Shown here piece by piece: positions 16,755-25,405 of a DNA stretch of 43,239 bases. The translations under genes were made by a program, and so were the position numbers. The notes under the pieces were generated by a model that did no database searches, was not told the origin of the DNA, and worked only from the letters and a program-made list of their open reading frames with translations. Within the stretch, counting starts at the first letter, position 1. The number at the start of each line of letters is the position of its first letter. This DNA is from Candidatus Nitrotoga sp. BS (GTDB taxonomy: Bacteria; Pseudomonadota; Gammaproteobacteria; Burkholderiales; Gallionellaceae): the NCBI RefSeq assembly GCF_927797785.1, contig NZ_CAKMLL010000100.1, positions 1 to 43,239 of the forward strand, given 5' to 3'.

Positions 16755-17357
16755 ATGAAATCCTTCATCCGCGAAAACCCCACTATCGCTTTTGGATTAG
16801 GTTTGCCCCTGTTACTTGTTGTCGTCTTCCTCTTGGTTTCTGGGATTCCTTCTCTGCTGGTTGATCCGCCTCAATACGACGTGCTTTATGCGACTGAATA
16901 CGTTGGAAACTCGAATGGCGTGCAGATCTCCGTGGTGAACAAGAAAATTCAGGTCGTCTATCATGGCAAGGTACAAGACTACCAGCGGCCGCGTCTGTGG
17001 CGTTACAGCCCGAAAACCGGGGCGGTGAAGGAAATTACTATCTTGCAGCCACCCGGCCTTGCGCCGCCCGGACAAAAAGTCGCAACGCCTGAGGAGGCGT
17101 CAATGATCACGACGATCGAGGTGCCCGATCTGGCCGGAGTGACGATCGATTCTTCCAGTATTGCAGCGGATGGCTATGAATTCAGTACGGGGTTGAAGGG
17201 TTATTCGGGCGATGTTTTCACCGGCATATTCTATTCCTCGCGTTACAGCAATGAAGCGGTGCTGACGAAAAAAGGGCGCAGCATCCGTCTGCCGAACGCC
17301 GGCAACCGATATTTCAGTAGCAACACCCGCTTCATCGGCTGGGTGGTAGCGCCATGA
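16755..17357 (+). CDS. Uncharacterised membrane-anchored protein, first of a pair
   Basis: This 200-residue protein has one N-terminal hydrophobic segment (about 12-35, AFGLGLPLLLVVVFLLVSGIP) that looks like an uncleaved anchor, and an outward-facing soluble domain of beta character. I do not recognise the family. GGAG lies nine bases before ATG 16755. Its stop overlaps the start of the next gene by four bases (ATGA), so the two products are made together and may form a complex. Confidence 0.75.
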   Translation: MKSFIRENPTIAFGLGLPLLLVVVFLLVSGIPSLLVDPPQYDVLYATEYVGNSNGVQISVVNKKIQVVYHGKVQDYQRPRLWRYSPKTGAVKEITILQPPGLAPPGQKVATPEEASMITTIEVPDLAGVTIDSSSIAADGYEFSTGLKGYSGDVFTGIFYSSRYSNEAVLTKKGRSIRLPNAGNRYFSSNTRFIGWVVAP

Positions 17358-18541
17358 TATGGCTGCTGTTTCTCATCATTGTGCTGATCGGTGGCGGCTT
17401 CTGGGGCTGGCCATTGCTGGCCGGTATGCTTGGCGCATCAACTGTAACGGATAAAAACAGCGCACTCGCAAGCATCGCGCAACTCATGCGCACCTATGAC
17501 ATCAAACCCGTCGAAGTCGAGGCTGCCTTTCTGGCACCTGCCGCTACGCTTGCTGATCCTGTAAGGCGCAGTAGAGGTCATGTCGCGAAGACGCTGTTTG
17601 TCTATCTTGGCGCGATCTTCATCCTCGCCGGTGTGGGTACTTATATAGGTACGTTCTGGCAGAGCATGGGCAGTGTCACACGGGTTTTCATGACGCTGGG
17701 CGTGGGCTATATTTTGCTTGTCGTGCTGGTTTCTGCGCTGTACGAGAATAAATATCCGAAACTTATTTTGCCGCTTGCGCTTGCTTCGGTGTTCATGATG
17801 ACCGGTGGCTGGTTTGTGTTCATCCACGAGATGTTTCCGCACGGCGACAACTGGCGTGTCGCCGTGCTCGCTGTGTTTGGCGTGATGGCCATGCAATTGG
17901 GCGTGCTGTTCGGCAAATACCGGCGCACGGTGCTGGCCTTCACATTGCTGTTTTTTGTATACGGATTCATGCATGTGGGCCTCGATCTGCTCGACGTGCC
18001 GTCGGCTTACATCGCCATTGTTCTTGGAGCCTCGTTATTCCTGGTGGCAACCGCACTTGAGAATACGCCGTACCGTGTGCTTGCTGCACCCGCATTGCTG
18101 ATCGGGATTTGTTGGATGAACGGCGGCCTGTTTGACCATGTCGCGCTTGCCACCGCCGCCAACTGGGCGAGTCTGCTCGTCGGCCTGTGTGTGATGTCCG
18201 CAGCCTATGGACTACAGCTGGCGGGGCGCTATGCAGGTCTGACCGCTCTCGGTTATTTCTTTGGGTCGATCCTGGCCTATAGTGGTTTGTTTGATCTGTT
18301 ACATCACACCGCTTTCGAACTTGGCTACCTCGCGGTGACCGCGACCATGCTCTATGCCTGCGTGGTTCTGCAAAGCCGGGCGCTGTTGTTTACCACGGTA
18401 ATTGCGATGCTCGGCTTTATCGGGTTTTACACGGCCAAGTATTTCGCGAACTCTTTGGGCTGGCCTATTACCCTTGTCCTGATGGGGGTCGCTTTTCTGG
18501 GCGTCGGCACGATCGCTATTAAGGTCAGACGGCAAATCTAG
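17354..18541 (+). CDS. Polytopic membrane protein (DUF2157-like)
   Basis: This 395-residue protein has about ten to eleven hydrophobic helices, including an N-terminal one (WLLFLIIVLIGGGFWGWPL). A cytoplasmic stretch (about 30-75) follows before the next helix TLFVYLGAIFILAGVGTYIG. The helix pattern and the VYLGAIFILAGVG stretch resemble the DUF2157 predicted membrane proteins, whose function is unknown. No transporter or enzyme motif is evident. Translationally coupled to the gene at 16755. Confidence 0.75.
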   Translation: MIWLLFLIIVLIGGGFWGWPLLAGMLGASTVTDKNSALASIAQLMRTYDIKPVEVEAAFLAPAATLADPVRRSRGHVAKTLFVYLGAIFILAGVGTYIGTFWQSMGSVTRVFMTLGVGYILLVVLVSALYENKYPKLILPLALASVFMMTGGWFVFIHEMFPHGDNWRVAVLAVFGVMAMQLGVLFGKYRRTVLAFTLLFFVYGFMHVGLDLLDVPSAYIAIVLGASLFLVATALENTPYRVLAAPALLIGICWMNGGLFDHVALATAANWASLLVGLCVMSAAYGLQLAGRYAGLTALGYFFGSILAYSGLFDLLHHTAFELGYLAVTATMLYACVVLQSRALLFTTVIAMLGFIGFYTAKYFANSLGWPITLVLMGVAFLGVGTIAIKVRRQI

Positions 18542-18917
18542 GTTATAGATGACGCTTCGCTTTTTTATAACGTTACTCAGTTTTTTCATTCCGCACAATT
18601 CGGCAAGCTTGCATGCATAGGGTGATCAAGTTATTAGCTTTGATATGCAATTTCTTAAATTTCAATGCTGTAATAATGAAGCAGCTGGAATGGTGCAAAA
18701 ATTTAACGAAACATTAACAAAAGTGCTTGACATTATGTTGCTTATTCACAAGGCACGAATATAAACCTGACAAAAAAATAGTTTTAGCATTGTTTTGAAC
18801 GTAAAATATAACTTGTTGTTTTTAATTAAAATAAATTATGCTTATAATATAAGCGACTGGAAAAAATCGTATATAAAGTTAGCAGTTATCCTGATTTTAT
18901 TGAAATTACTCACATTG

Positions 18918-18940
18918 TTATCCACAGTTTATGTGGACAA
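18918..18940. other. Inverted pair of DnaA-box-like sequences
   Basis: TTATCCACA at 18918-18926 is the consensus strong DnaA box. TGTGGACAA at 18932-18940 is the complement of TTGTCCACA, a one-mismatch box in the opposite direction. A third near-match, TTATTCACA, lies at 18742-18750. The surrounding sequence is very AT-rich. dnaA and dnaN are not in the window. Confidence 0.4.
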
Positions 18941-19028
18941 CACAAAATACTTAATTAAGTCAGTAAGGTTAGGTCAATATGATAGAAATTGATGGAAGAA
19001 ATGTTGATAAAGTGCAATTGCCGCTATA

Positions 19029-19056
19029 GCCCTGTAATGTTGAAACATTACAGGGC
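19029..19056. terminator. 12-bp-stem hairpin
   Basis: GCCCTGTAATGT (19029-19040), a TGAA loop, and its exact complement (19045-19056) form a stable hairpin about 90 bases past the end of the minus-strand methyltransferase gene. No T run follows on that strand. Its right edge overlaps the solo MITE end. Confidence 0.45.
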
Positions 19057-19076
19057 AGCTCTAAAAATCCAATTTT
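19052..19076 (+). repeat. Solo terminal repeat of the MITE-like family
   Basis: Matches the left end of the 26141-26283 element at 24 of 25 positions. No right end is visible nearby, so it is a truncated or decayed copy. Confidence 0.6.
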
Positions 19077-19145
19077 TCTCAGCTTACCTCAGTATTATCG
19101 AGCTAAAAATCGCGCCATCCAAGGCAATGGACGCTTGCCTATCCG

Positions 19146-19928
19146 TCAAGGCTTGACGAAGCGAAATGCGAATTTGTCTGTCGGTATGTCCATATCGGAA
19201 TAAGCTTGATTGCGAGGGTCGGACGGATTACGAAGAAACATACTTTCTTGTTCAAGTTGAAAACCGATTTTTTGAAGCTCATTCAAAACGATAGCCTGGT
19301 CAATGCGACGGAGCGACTTTGCTGTTTTAATATCAGTGCCTGTTTTGGCGGAGTGGTCGATCACGATGAGGTGTCCGCCAGATTTCAATGCCTTAAATAA
19401 TCGTTGGTTCAACCTGGCACGGCGGGCCACCGACAGATAAGTGCTATTGTGATAATTCATGATATTGGTAATCAAATCCAGTTTGGGCGCATCATCGGGT
19501 ATGGGGTCTTCTAAAGGCCGTGTCACCGACACAATGTTCGATGGGCGGTGATCGCCCAATCGTTGGATGAATGCTGGTCGTTGGCGCTCTCCTTGCGCCC
19601 ATACCGTTCCGGTGCTTCCAACAGCCAGTGCAAGCAATTGTGTGGTGTATCCATTGCCGGTTGCAAGATCCAGTACCCGCATGCCTGGCCGCACTCGGGA
19701 GAACTGCAGGAACTCAACCGGTTTGCGTGTAGCATCAGCACGCTTATCTTGATTAGTACGCATGGGGCTGGCCGCCGCCTGTTGGTAAATGTCGGATAGA
19801 GTTCGCGAGTTGTTTAATTCAGGCGCGGCGTATCCGTTTATTCCCCATGTTAACTCTCTGCATATAAAGCCAAAGATAGCGATAAGTATTAGTACCCGTC
19901 GGCCAGTTAAGTTGTATCGTGGGATCAC
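19146..19928 (-). CDS. Exported class I SAM-dependent methyltransferase, paralogue 1
   Basis: This 260-residue protein has a basic start and hydrophobic segment (VLILIAIFGFICRELTWG) ending near GYAAPE, which resembles a signal peptide or anchor. It then has a Rossmann-type methyltransferase domain with motif I VLDLATGNGYTTQLLALAVG (about 81-100), DLITNIMNYH as the motif following the SAM site, and GGHLIVIDHSA. It resembles predicted methyltransferases of the COG4798 type, which often carry signal peptides. SAM is not known to be plentiful in the periplasm, so the site of action is puzzling. It sits 21 bases downstream of a close paralogue, and the pair is probably one operon. Confidence 0.8.
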   Translation of the reverse strand: MIPRYNLTGRRVLILIAIFGFICRELTWGINGYAAPELNNSRTLSDIYQQAAASPMRTNQDKRADATRKPVEFLQFSRVRPGMRVLDLATGNGYTTQLLALAVGSTGTVWAQGERQRPAFIQRLGDHRPSNIVSVTRPLEDPIPDDAPKLDLITNIMNYHNSTYLSVARRARLNQRLFKALKSGGHLIVIDHSAKTGTDIKTAKSLRRIDQAIVLNELQKIGFQLEQESMFLRNPSDPRNQAYSDMDIPTDKFAFRFVKP

Positions 19929-19949
19929 AAAAAAATCTTTTCAAAAATA

Positions 19950-20717
19950 TTAAGGCTTGACAAAGCGCAAGGCAAATTTGTCTGTCGGAATATTCATATC
20001 GAAGAAAGCTTGATCGCGAGGGTCGGACTGGTTGTGTAGATATATACTTTCTTCTTCAAGCTGGAATCCCGCCTTCAGAAATTCTTCACCAACGATTTTT
20101 TCGCCAATGCGGTGTAGTGATTTTGCATCTGAAACTCCACTCCCCGGTTTTGCTGAGTGGTCGATTACAACAAGATGTCCGCCAGGTTTCAATGCATCAA
20201 ATAGTCGTTTGTTCAGTTTGGCGCGGTCAACGGGTTTATAGGCTATATCATGGTAGCTCATGATGATGGTAATTAAGTCTAACTTGGGCATATCACTGGG
20301 TATAGGGTCTTCGAAAGTGCTTACTACCGGAACAATGTTCAATTGGGGATGGTCGGCCAATCGTTGGACGAATGCTGGCCGTTGTTTGTCCACTTGCGCC
20401 CATACGGCCCCCTTATTTCCAACAACCAGCGCGAGTAGCTGCGAGGTGTATCCTCCGCCAGCGGCAACATCCAGTACCTGCATACCCGGCCGCACTTGGG
20501 CGAACTGCAGGAACTCAACTGGCTTGCGCGTTGCATCAGCACGTCTGTCTGCATTGGTCCGTATTGGGTTGCTAACCGCCTGTTGATAACTCTCCGTTAC
20601 AGATTGCAAATTATCCAATTGAGGCGAGGTATGTCCGTTCATGCTCCATGCCAAACTGAAGCTGGCGATGAACGTCGAAAGCCATCGGCTCGTTACGCAG
20701 TATTTTTTTGTTACCAT
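19950..20717 (-). CDS. Exported class I SAM-dependent methyltransferase, paralogue 2
   Basis: This 255-residue protein is about two-thirds identical by eye to its neighbour at 19146-19928. It shows a cleaner signal peptide (LSTFIASFSLAWSMNGHTS) followed by the same layout: RKPVEFLQFAQVRPGMQVLD, the SAM motif DVAAGGGYTSQLL, DLITIIMSYHDIAY, GGHLVVIDHSAKPGSG and the C-terminal FALRFVKP. The shared C-terminus (MDIPTDKFA/MNIPTDKFA) shows that the two genes arose by tandem duplication. It is the first gene of the pair. The substrate is not known. All SAM-binding residues look intact. Confidence 0.82.
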   Translation of the reverse strand: MVTKKYCVTSRWLSTFIASFSLAWSMNGHTSPQLDNLQSVTESYQQAVSNPIRTNADRRADATRKPVEFLQFAQVRPGMQVLDVAAGGGYTSQLLALVVGNKGAVWAQVDKQRPAFVQRLADHPQLNIVPVVSTFEDPIPSDMPKLDLITIIMSYHDIAYKPVDRAKLNKRLFDALKPGGHLVVIDHSAKPGSGVSDAKSLHRIGEKIVGEEFLKAGFQLEEESIYLHNQSDPRDQAFFDMNIPTDKFALRFVKP

Positions 20718-20962
20718 GAAGACTCCTTAATTTATAATTTCGTACTTGCTGATTTTTACAGCTACTACAACGGTCGTCTGAATTGTCGAGTTTACTTTTC
20801 CATGAAGAAATAATAATCGATTCAGCGACTTTCTAATGGTGTTTTGGACTGGGAAAATACTCCTGCACCACTTGGGCTACATTTGAGGTATTCTTCATAC
20901 AGTTTAAAGTGTAGCGCACTAAGTGAATTTCGAATTACCTCCACCACTTCTATTTCGTTTGC

Positions 20963-21235
20963 ATGCGTTTAATAATTATATTTTTGGCAAATTTGTTGCT
21001 TGTCACGTTCCATACCGCTTGGGCGGATGACGTAATCAAGAACGACGCGCCTATCATTTCTCCAGCCAATGAGGGCTTACATGCTGAATGATTAGTCTAC
21101 GCCATGAGTTTGATTGGTACGGGTTACAAATTAGGCGGGCAGTCTTTCGATACCGACATGGGTGCGAGATATTGGGCTAAACGCTTTAATGGTGCACGGC
21201 GCGTCCTTAAGTTTGAAGCTCAGGATGACAGTTGA
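20963..21235 (+). pseudogene. NlpC/P60 peptidase remnant
   Basis: From ATG 20963 a frame encodes a signal peptide (LIIIFLANLLLVTFHTAWA) and reaches a TGA at 21089. In the same frame, past that stop, LVYAMSLIGTGYKLGGQSFDTD matches the start of an NlpC/P60 cell-wall peptidase domain, where the family continues with the catalytic D-C-S-G. Here the sequence diverges into MGARYWAKRF and stops at 21235, so the catalytic cysteine and the rest are missing. It appears to be the leftover of a small peptidoglycan hydrolase, broken by a stop and a deletion. Confidence 0.65.
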
Positions 21236-21283
21236 GGCTTTTTAAATATAACATTTAACAAGAAGAATATTTATTGTCGCATT

Positions 21284-21298
21284 TGATAATAATTATCA
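21284..21298 (+). promoter_or_regulatory. Perfect 7-1-7 Fur box upstream of fbpA
   Basis: TGATAAT, A, ATTATCA is an exact 7-1-7 inverted repeat, the core operator of the ferric uptake regulator. It lies 75 bases before the chosen fbpA start. Known Fur behaviour implies repression of the iron transporter when Fe2+ is plentiful. Fur is encoded 4 kb downstream. Confidence 0.85.
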
Positions 21299-21372
21299 CT
21301 TGTGGTTAACTAGTACGTAGTTGCTTGCCTTCTCATGTAATTTATCTAACTGACACTTTGGAGTTTATAAAA

Positions 21373-22401
21373 ATGGACAAATGCATGTCGTTATTACATC
21401 GTTATTCTGGAGTTTTCGTCGTTACTGCCATGCTAACGGCGCCAATGACTGCTTACGCCGCTAATGAAATTGTGGTTTATACGGCTCGTAATGAACAGCT
21501 TATCAAGCCGCTATTCGATGCCTATACCAAAGAAACCGGCACCGCTATCAAGTTTCGCACTGACAAGGAAGGGGTGTTACTACAAAAGCTTAAAGCGGAG
21601 GGAGTTAATACACCTGCCGACATGCTGATTACGGTAGATGCCGGTAATCTGTGGCAAGCTGCCAATCTGGGGTTGTTGCAGCCAGTGCAATCCAAAACAC
21701 TGTCAGATAATATTCCCGCCCATTTGCGTGACCCGGCTAACCAGTGGTTCGGTTTGTCGGTGCGTGCCCGCACTATCGTTTACAACAAGAATAAAGTGAA
21801 ACCAGGTGAGCTTTCTACCTATGAAGATTTGGGCAATCCAAAATGGAAAGGGCGCCTATGTTTACGCACTTCGAAGACGGTTTATAACCAATCGTTAGTG
21901 GCGATGATGATTCACGAATATGGTGAGCCTAAAACTGAGCAAATCATTAAATCTTGGGTAGCCAACCTCGCTACCCCACCAATATCTGACGATGCTCGAG
22001 CGATGGCCGCAGTGGCCGCCGGCCAGTGTGATGTAACGGTGGTTAACACTTATTATTTCGGTAGATTGATGAAGAAAAAGCCCGACCTTCCGCTTGCGAT
22101 TTTCTGGCCAAATCAGGATACGAAAGAAAGTGGAGTACATGTGAATGTTTCTGGTGCAGGCATTACTCGCCATGCTAAACATCAAGCTGAAGCGGTTAAG
22201 TTTCTTGAGTGGTTATCCACTGAAAAAGCCCAGAAACTATTTGCTGATGTAGACATGGAATATCCGGCTAGTCCCAAGGTGAAGCCTGATGCCTTGGTTG
22301 CGGCTTGGGGCGAATTCAAGCAAAATCCACTCAACGTGGTTAAAGCAGGCGAATTGCAAACCACTGCAGTGAAATTAATGGATCGTGTCAAATATAAATA
22401 G
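21373..22401 (+). CDS. fbpA: Fe(III) ABC transporter substrate-binding protein
   Basis: FbpA-type periplasmic protein that carries ferric iron to the inner-membrane permease. From ATG 21373 (GGAG upstream) it has 342 residues with a signal peptide ending near AYAANE. The mature protein opens IVVYTARNEQLIKPLFDAY, typical of the iron-binding family. The paired tyrosines of VVNTYYFGRLM match the Fe-binding YY motif of FbpA/AfuA proteins. The frame can be extended to 21325, but that lacks a ribosome site and would bury the signal. It begins the fbpABC operon under a perfect Fur box. Confidence 0.93.
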   Translation: MDKCMSLLHRYSGVFVVTAMLTAPMTAYAANEIVVYTARNEQLIKPLFDAYTKETGTAIKFRTDKEGVLLQKLKAEGVNTPADMLITVDAGNLWQAANLGLLQPVQSKTLSDNIPAHLRDPANQWFGLSVRARTIVYNKNKVKPGELSTYEDLGNPKWKGRLCLRTSKTVYNQSLVAMMIHEYGEPKTEQIIKSWVANLATPPISDDARAMAAVAAGQCDVTVVNTYYFGRLMKKKPDLPLAIFWPNQDTKESGVHVNVSGAGITRHAKHQAEAVKFLEWLSTEKAQKLFADVDMEYPASPKVKPDALVAAWGEFKQNPLNVVKAGELQTTAVKLMDRVKYK

Positions 22402-22405
22402 CTAA

Positions 22406-24052
22406 ATGCAGCGATCTCCTACATCTATTGCAAAAGCGCCCAAAGCGGGCGCTTTTGCTTTGAAATTCCGCTTGCCCAGCGGTTGGACTCTGGCGGCGTT
22501 ACTTATTGCTACGCTCACCTTGCTTCCGGTCGCTGTAGTGCTCAGTTCATTGCTAACGCCGGAATGGGAAATCTGGACGCATCTGCTGGAATATCAACTG
22601 CCACAATTGCTAACCAATACTTTCTGGCTAGTATTGGGGGTGGGATTGGGTGTGGCGATAATTGGGGTTGCCCTCGCGTGGCTTACGGCAGTATGTGAGT
22701 TTCCAGGACGCAGGCAGTTTTCCTGGGCACTATTATTGCCGTTGGCGATTCCCGCCTATGTGACGGCATTTGTCGCAATCGGTTTGCTTGATTTTACCGG
22801 GCCGGTACAAACCTTGGCGCGAGAATGGTGGGGGGCGATTGAATTTCCGTCGATTCGATCGAGGGGTGGCGTCATTGCGGTGATGACATTGGCGCTCTAC
22901 CCTTATGTGTATCTGATTGCTCGAAATGCTTTTCTTACCCAAGGAAAGCACGCGCTGGAGGTGGCGCAGTCCCTTGGGCTGTCGCCCACCGTCGGGTTTT
23001 TTCGGGTGGCCTTGCCGATGGCGCGGCCTTGGATCGTGGGCGGCGTGATGTTGGCTCTTATGGAAACCTTGGCGGACTTTGGTACCGTGGCGGTATTCAA
23101 CTACGATACTTTCACCACAGCTATCTATAAGGCGTGGTTCTCACTGTTTTCGCTCCAAGCCGCTTCGCAACTAGCTTCGCTGCTGATTGTGTTTGTGTTG
23201 GTGGCGTTGCTGGCAGAGCAGCAGACCCGCACACGCATGCATTATACTCAGGCTGGCAAACACAGCGTCCAGGCGCGCATCTTGCTCACGGGTGCACGGG
23301 CTTGGCTGGCTTCAGGTTTTTGTCTGGTAGTGCTGGCACTTGGATTTATCATTCCTGTCACTCAGTTACTACTGTGGGCGTCAGAAGTGGTGGAGCAAGA
23401 TTTAGATGCGCGTTACCTGGATTTTGTCTGGCATTCGCTGGCGTTGGCTGCTTTTGCTGCACTACTGGCAGGAGCAGTTGCCTTATTATTGAGTTATAGC
23501 GCGCGCCAGCATCCCGGTTTGCTATTACGCATGACGGCACGCATCGCCACTATTGGATACGCGTTGCCGGGGGCGGTGCTGGCAGTGGGGGTTTTTATTC
23601 CGGTGGCGTGGCTGGATAATCGATTAGTGGCTGTGGGCTGGGTACAGTCGCCGCTGTTGCAAGGTTCGTTGATGGTCATGCTACTGGCATATCTAGTTCG
23701 CTTTCTGGCGGTGGCCCACAGTCCGATAGAAAGCCAAATGCATCGCATTACCTGTAGTGTGGATGAGGCTGCACGCAGTTTGGGTGTGTCTGGTGCCAAC
23801 TTAATCGCTCGGGTGCATTTGCCAATGTTGCGCAGCGGCTTTTTAACGGCGGCGGCGTTGGTATTTGTGGACGTGATGAAGGAAATGCCGATTACGCTCA
23901 TGACGCGACCGTTTGGATGGGATACTCTGGCAGTAAGGGTGTTCGAGATGACCTCGACAGGTGAGTGGAACCGCGCTGCATTACCCGCTGTGGCGCTGGT
24001 ACTGGCCGGGTTAGCACCCGTGATTGTGCTGACAAAATATCGCTCAAAATAG
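22406..24052 (+). CDS. fbpB: Fe(III) ABC transporter permease
   Basis: This 548-residue protein is a fused two-domain permease with about twelve membrane helices. Each half has an EAA-type loop that meets the ATPase: ALEVAQSLGLSPTVGFFRVALPMARP in the first and DEAARSLGVSGANLIARVHLPMLR in the second. It forms the channel for iron delivered by FbpA. It starts five bases after the fbpA stop. A strong hairpin lies inside its first 18 codons (22430-22458). Confidence 0.93.
   Translation: MQRSPTSIAKAPKAGAFALKFRLPSGWTLAALLIATLTLLPVAVVLSSLLTPEWEIWTHLLEYQLPQLLTNTFWLVLGVGLGVAIIGVALAWLTAVCEFPGRRQFSWALLLPLAIPAYVTAFVAIGLLDFTGPVQTLAREWWGAIEFPSIRSRGGVIAVMTLALYPYVYLIARNAFLTQGKHALEVAQSLGLSPTVGFFRVALPMARPWIVGGVMLALMETLADFGTVAVFNYDTFTTAIYKAWFSLFSLQAASQLASLLIVFVLVALLAEQQTRTRMHYTQAGKHSVQARILLTGARAWLASGFCLVVLALGFIIPVTQLLLWASEVVEQDLDARYLDFVWHSLALAAFAALLAGAVALLLSYSARQHPGLLLRMTARIATIGYALPGAVLAVGVFIPVAWLDNRLVAVGWVQSPLLQGSLMVMLLAYLVRFLAVAHSPIESQMHRITCSVDEAARSLGVSGANLIARVHLPMLRSGFLTAAALVFVDVMKEMPITLMTRPFGWDTLAVRVFEMTSTGEWNRAALPAVALVLAGLAPVIVLTKYRSK
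22430..22458 (+). terminator. Attenuator-like hairpin at the fbpA/fbpB junction
   Basis: GCAAAAGCGCCC (22430-22441) pairs exactly with 22447-22458 around a five-base loop; the descending arm contains a TTTT run and is followed by more T. It lies just inside fbpB. A partial stop here would leave more fbpA than fbpBC message, as is common where a binding protein is needed in excess. Confidence 0.55.
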
Positions 24053-24219
24053 CTCAGATGTGTCGGGGTGCTGTATGCACGAAGTCAGAGTAGCGTGACG
24101 GGCCAAGGCCGAAAATCGTCCGAAGGTCACTCCAAACATTCTGGATCCGTGGGGGAGGTTTCGAAATTTATGGCTATGCTGTTGAATAAATATAAAGAGA
24201 AAACTGAAGTCGACTAATC

Positions 24220-25302
24220 ATGCTACTAGAACTTAAACACGTCAGCCAATCCTATGCTGCACGCAGAGTACTGCGCGACCTCTCGTTTGCGCTGAACACT
24301 GGCGATATCGGCTGCCTGCTAGGCCCCTCAGGGTGCGGCAAGACCACCGTGCTCCGCGCTATCGCCGGATTTGAGCCCATTACCGGTGGTGAAATTGTGC
24401 TTAACGGCGAACTGGTGAGTGCACCTGGTTTTATTGTGCCTACCGAGAAGCGTCGTATCGGTATGGTATTTCAGGACTATGCTCTGTTTCCGCATTTGAA
24501 TGTAGCAGCTAACGTGAGTTTTGGCTTGCATGGGCAATCCCGTATTGAACGCAATAAGCGTGTGGAAGAATTGTTACAAACAGTCGGTTTGGAAGGGAGT
24601 GGCCAAGCATATCCGCATGAACTTTCCGGTGGTCAACAGCAGCGCGTGGCTTTGGCTCGAGCGTTAGCGCCCTGTCCAAATTTACTGCTGATGGACGAGC
24701 CATTTTCAAATCTGGATGTTGAGCTGCGTGAACGACTTTCACTAGAGGTGCGGGATATACTCAAGCAGCAAGGCGCTACCGCTATTATTGTCACTCACGA
24801 TCAGCATGAGGCATTCGCCATGAGCGACATGATAGGGGTAATGCATGATGGCGAGATCGAGCAGTGGGACAAAGCCTACAATTTGTACCACCTGCCTGAG
24901 AGCCGCTTCGTTGCTGATTTTGTCGGTCAAGGCGTTTTGCTGCCAGGAAAGATGCTTAACGCGGACCAGGTTGAAATCGAGCTGGGTACACTACATGGTG
25001 AAATATCGGGAGCTTGTTCTTCGGAAAACTGTAATGTGGACAGCAATAATGGGGGCGAGGTGGAGGTGTTGTTACGCCCAGACGATATTATCCATGACGA
25101 CGCGAGCCCACTGCTTGCCCAAGTTGAGCACAAGGCGTTTCGTGGTGCGGATATTCTTTATACTTTTCGCCTGCCGAGTGGCAACCGCGTGCTTTCCTTG
25201 GTGCCGAGTCACCATAACCATGCCATCGGTGAGTGGATCGGGATCCGTTTGGAGGTAGACCATGTGGTGGCGTTTCCCCTTATCAAAAATGCCGCGTCAT
25301 GA
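24220..25302 (+). CDS. fbpC: Fe(III) ABC transporter ATP-binding protein
   Basis: This 360-residue protein powers iron import. The Walker A GPSGCGKTT (about 35-43), ABC signature LSGGQQQR, Walker B LLLMDEPFSNLD and switch VTHDQHEAF are all present and intact. A C-terminal TOBE-like region (about 245-355) follows, as in FbpC. It starts 168 bases after the fbpB stop, a wider gap than within fbpAB, yet no promoter was recognised, so it probably belongs to the same operon. Confidence 0.95.
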   Translation: MLLELKHVSQSYAARRVLRDLSFALNTGDIGCLLGPSGCGKTTVLRAIAGFEPITGGEIVLNGELVSAPGFIVPTEKRRIGMVFQDYALFPHLNVAANVSFGLHGQSRIERNKRVEELLQTVGLEGSGQAYPHELSGGQQQRVALARALAPCPNLLLMDEPFSNLDVELRERLSLEVRDILKQQGATAIIVTHDQHEAFAMSDMIGVMHDGEIEQWDKAYNLYHLPESRFVADFVGQGVLLPGKMLNADQVEIELGTLHGEISGACSSENCNVDSNNGGEVEVLLRPDDIIHDDASPLLAQVEHKAFRGADILYTFRLPSGNRVLSLVPSHHNHAIGEWIGIRLEVDHVVAFPLIKNAAS

Positions 25303-25405
25303 AGCAGGCTTGTTCTTAATATCAAGGTGGGCACCGGATTTGAGCCGCTCTTAACTCAATGCTTACTTTCTAGCAATAAATATATCCTTCGCCCCTGAGT
25401 TGCAT

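Larger units (their letters stand above)
18542..19145. other. AT-rich gap with DnaA-box-like sites
   Basis: About 600 bases with no supported gene; a TTG-started 65-codon frame at 18795 is AT-rich low-information sequence. The region holds three DnaA-box-like 9-mers (18742-18750, 18918-18926 and, inverted, 18932-18940), a 12-bp-stem hairpin (19029-19056) and a solo MITE end (19052-19076). Confidence 0.5.
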
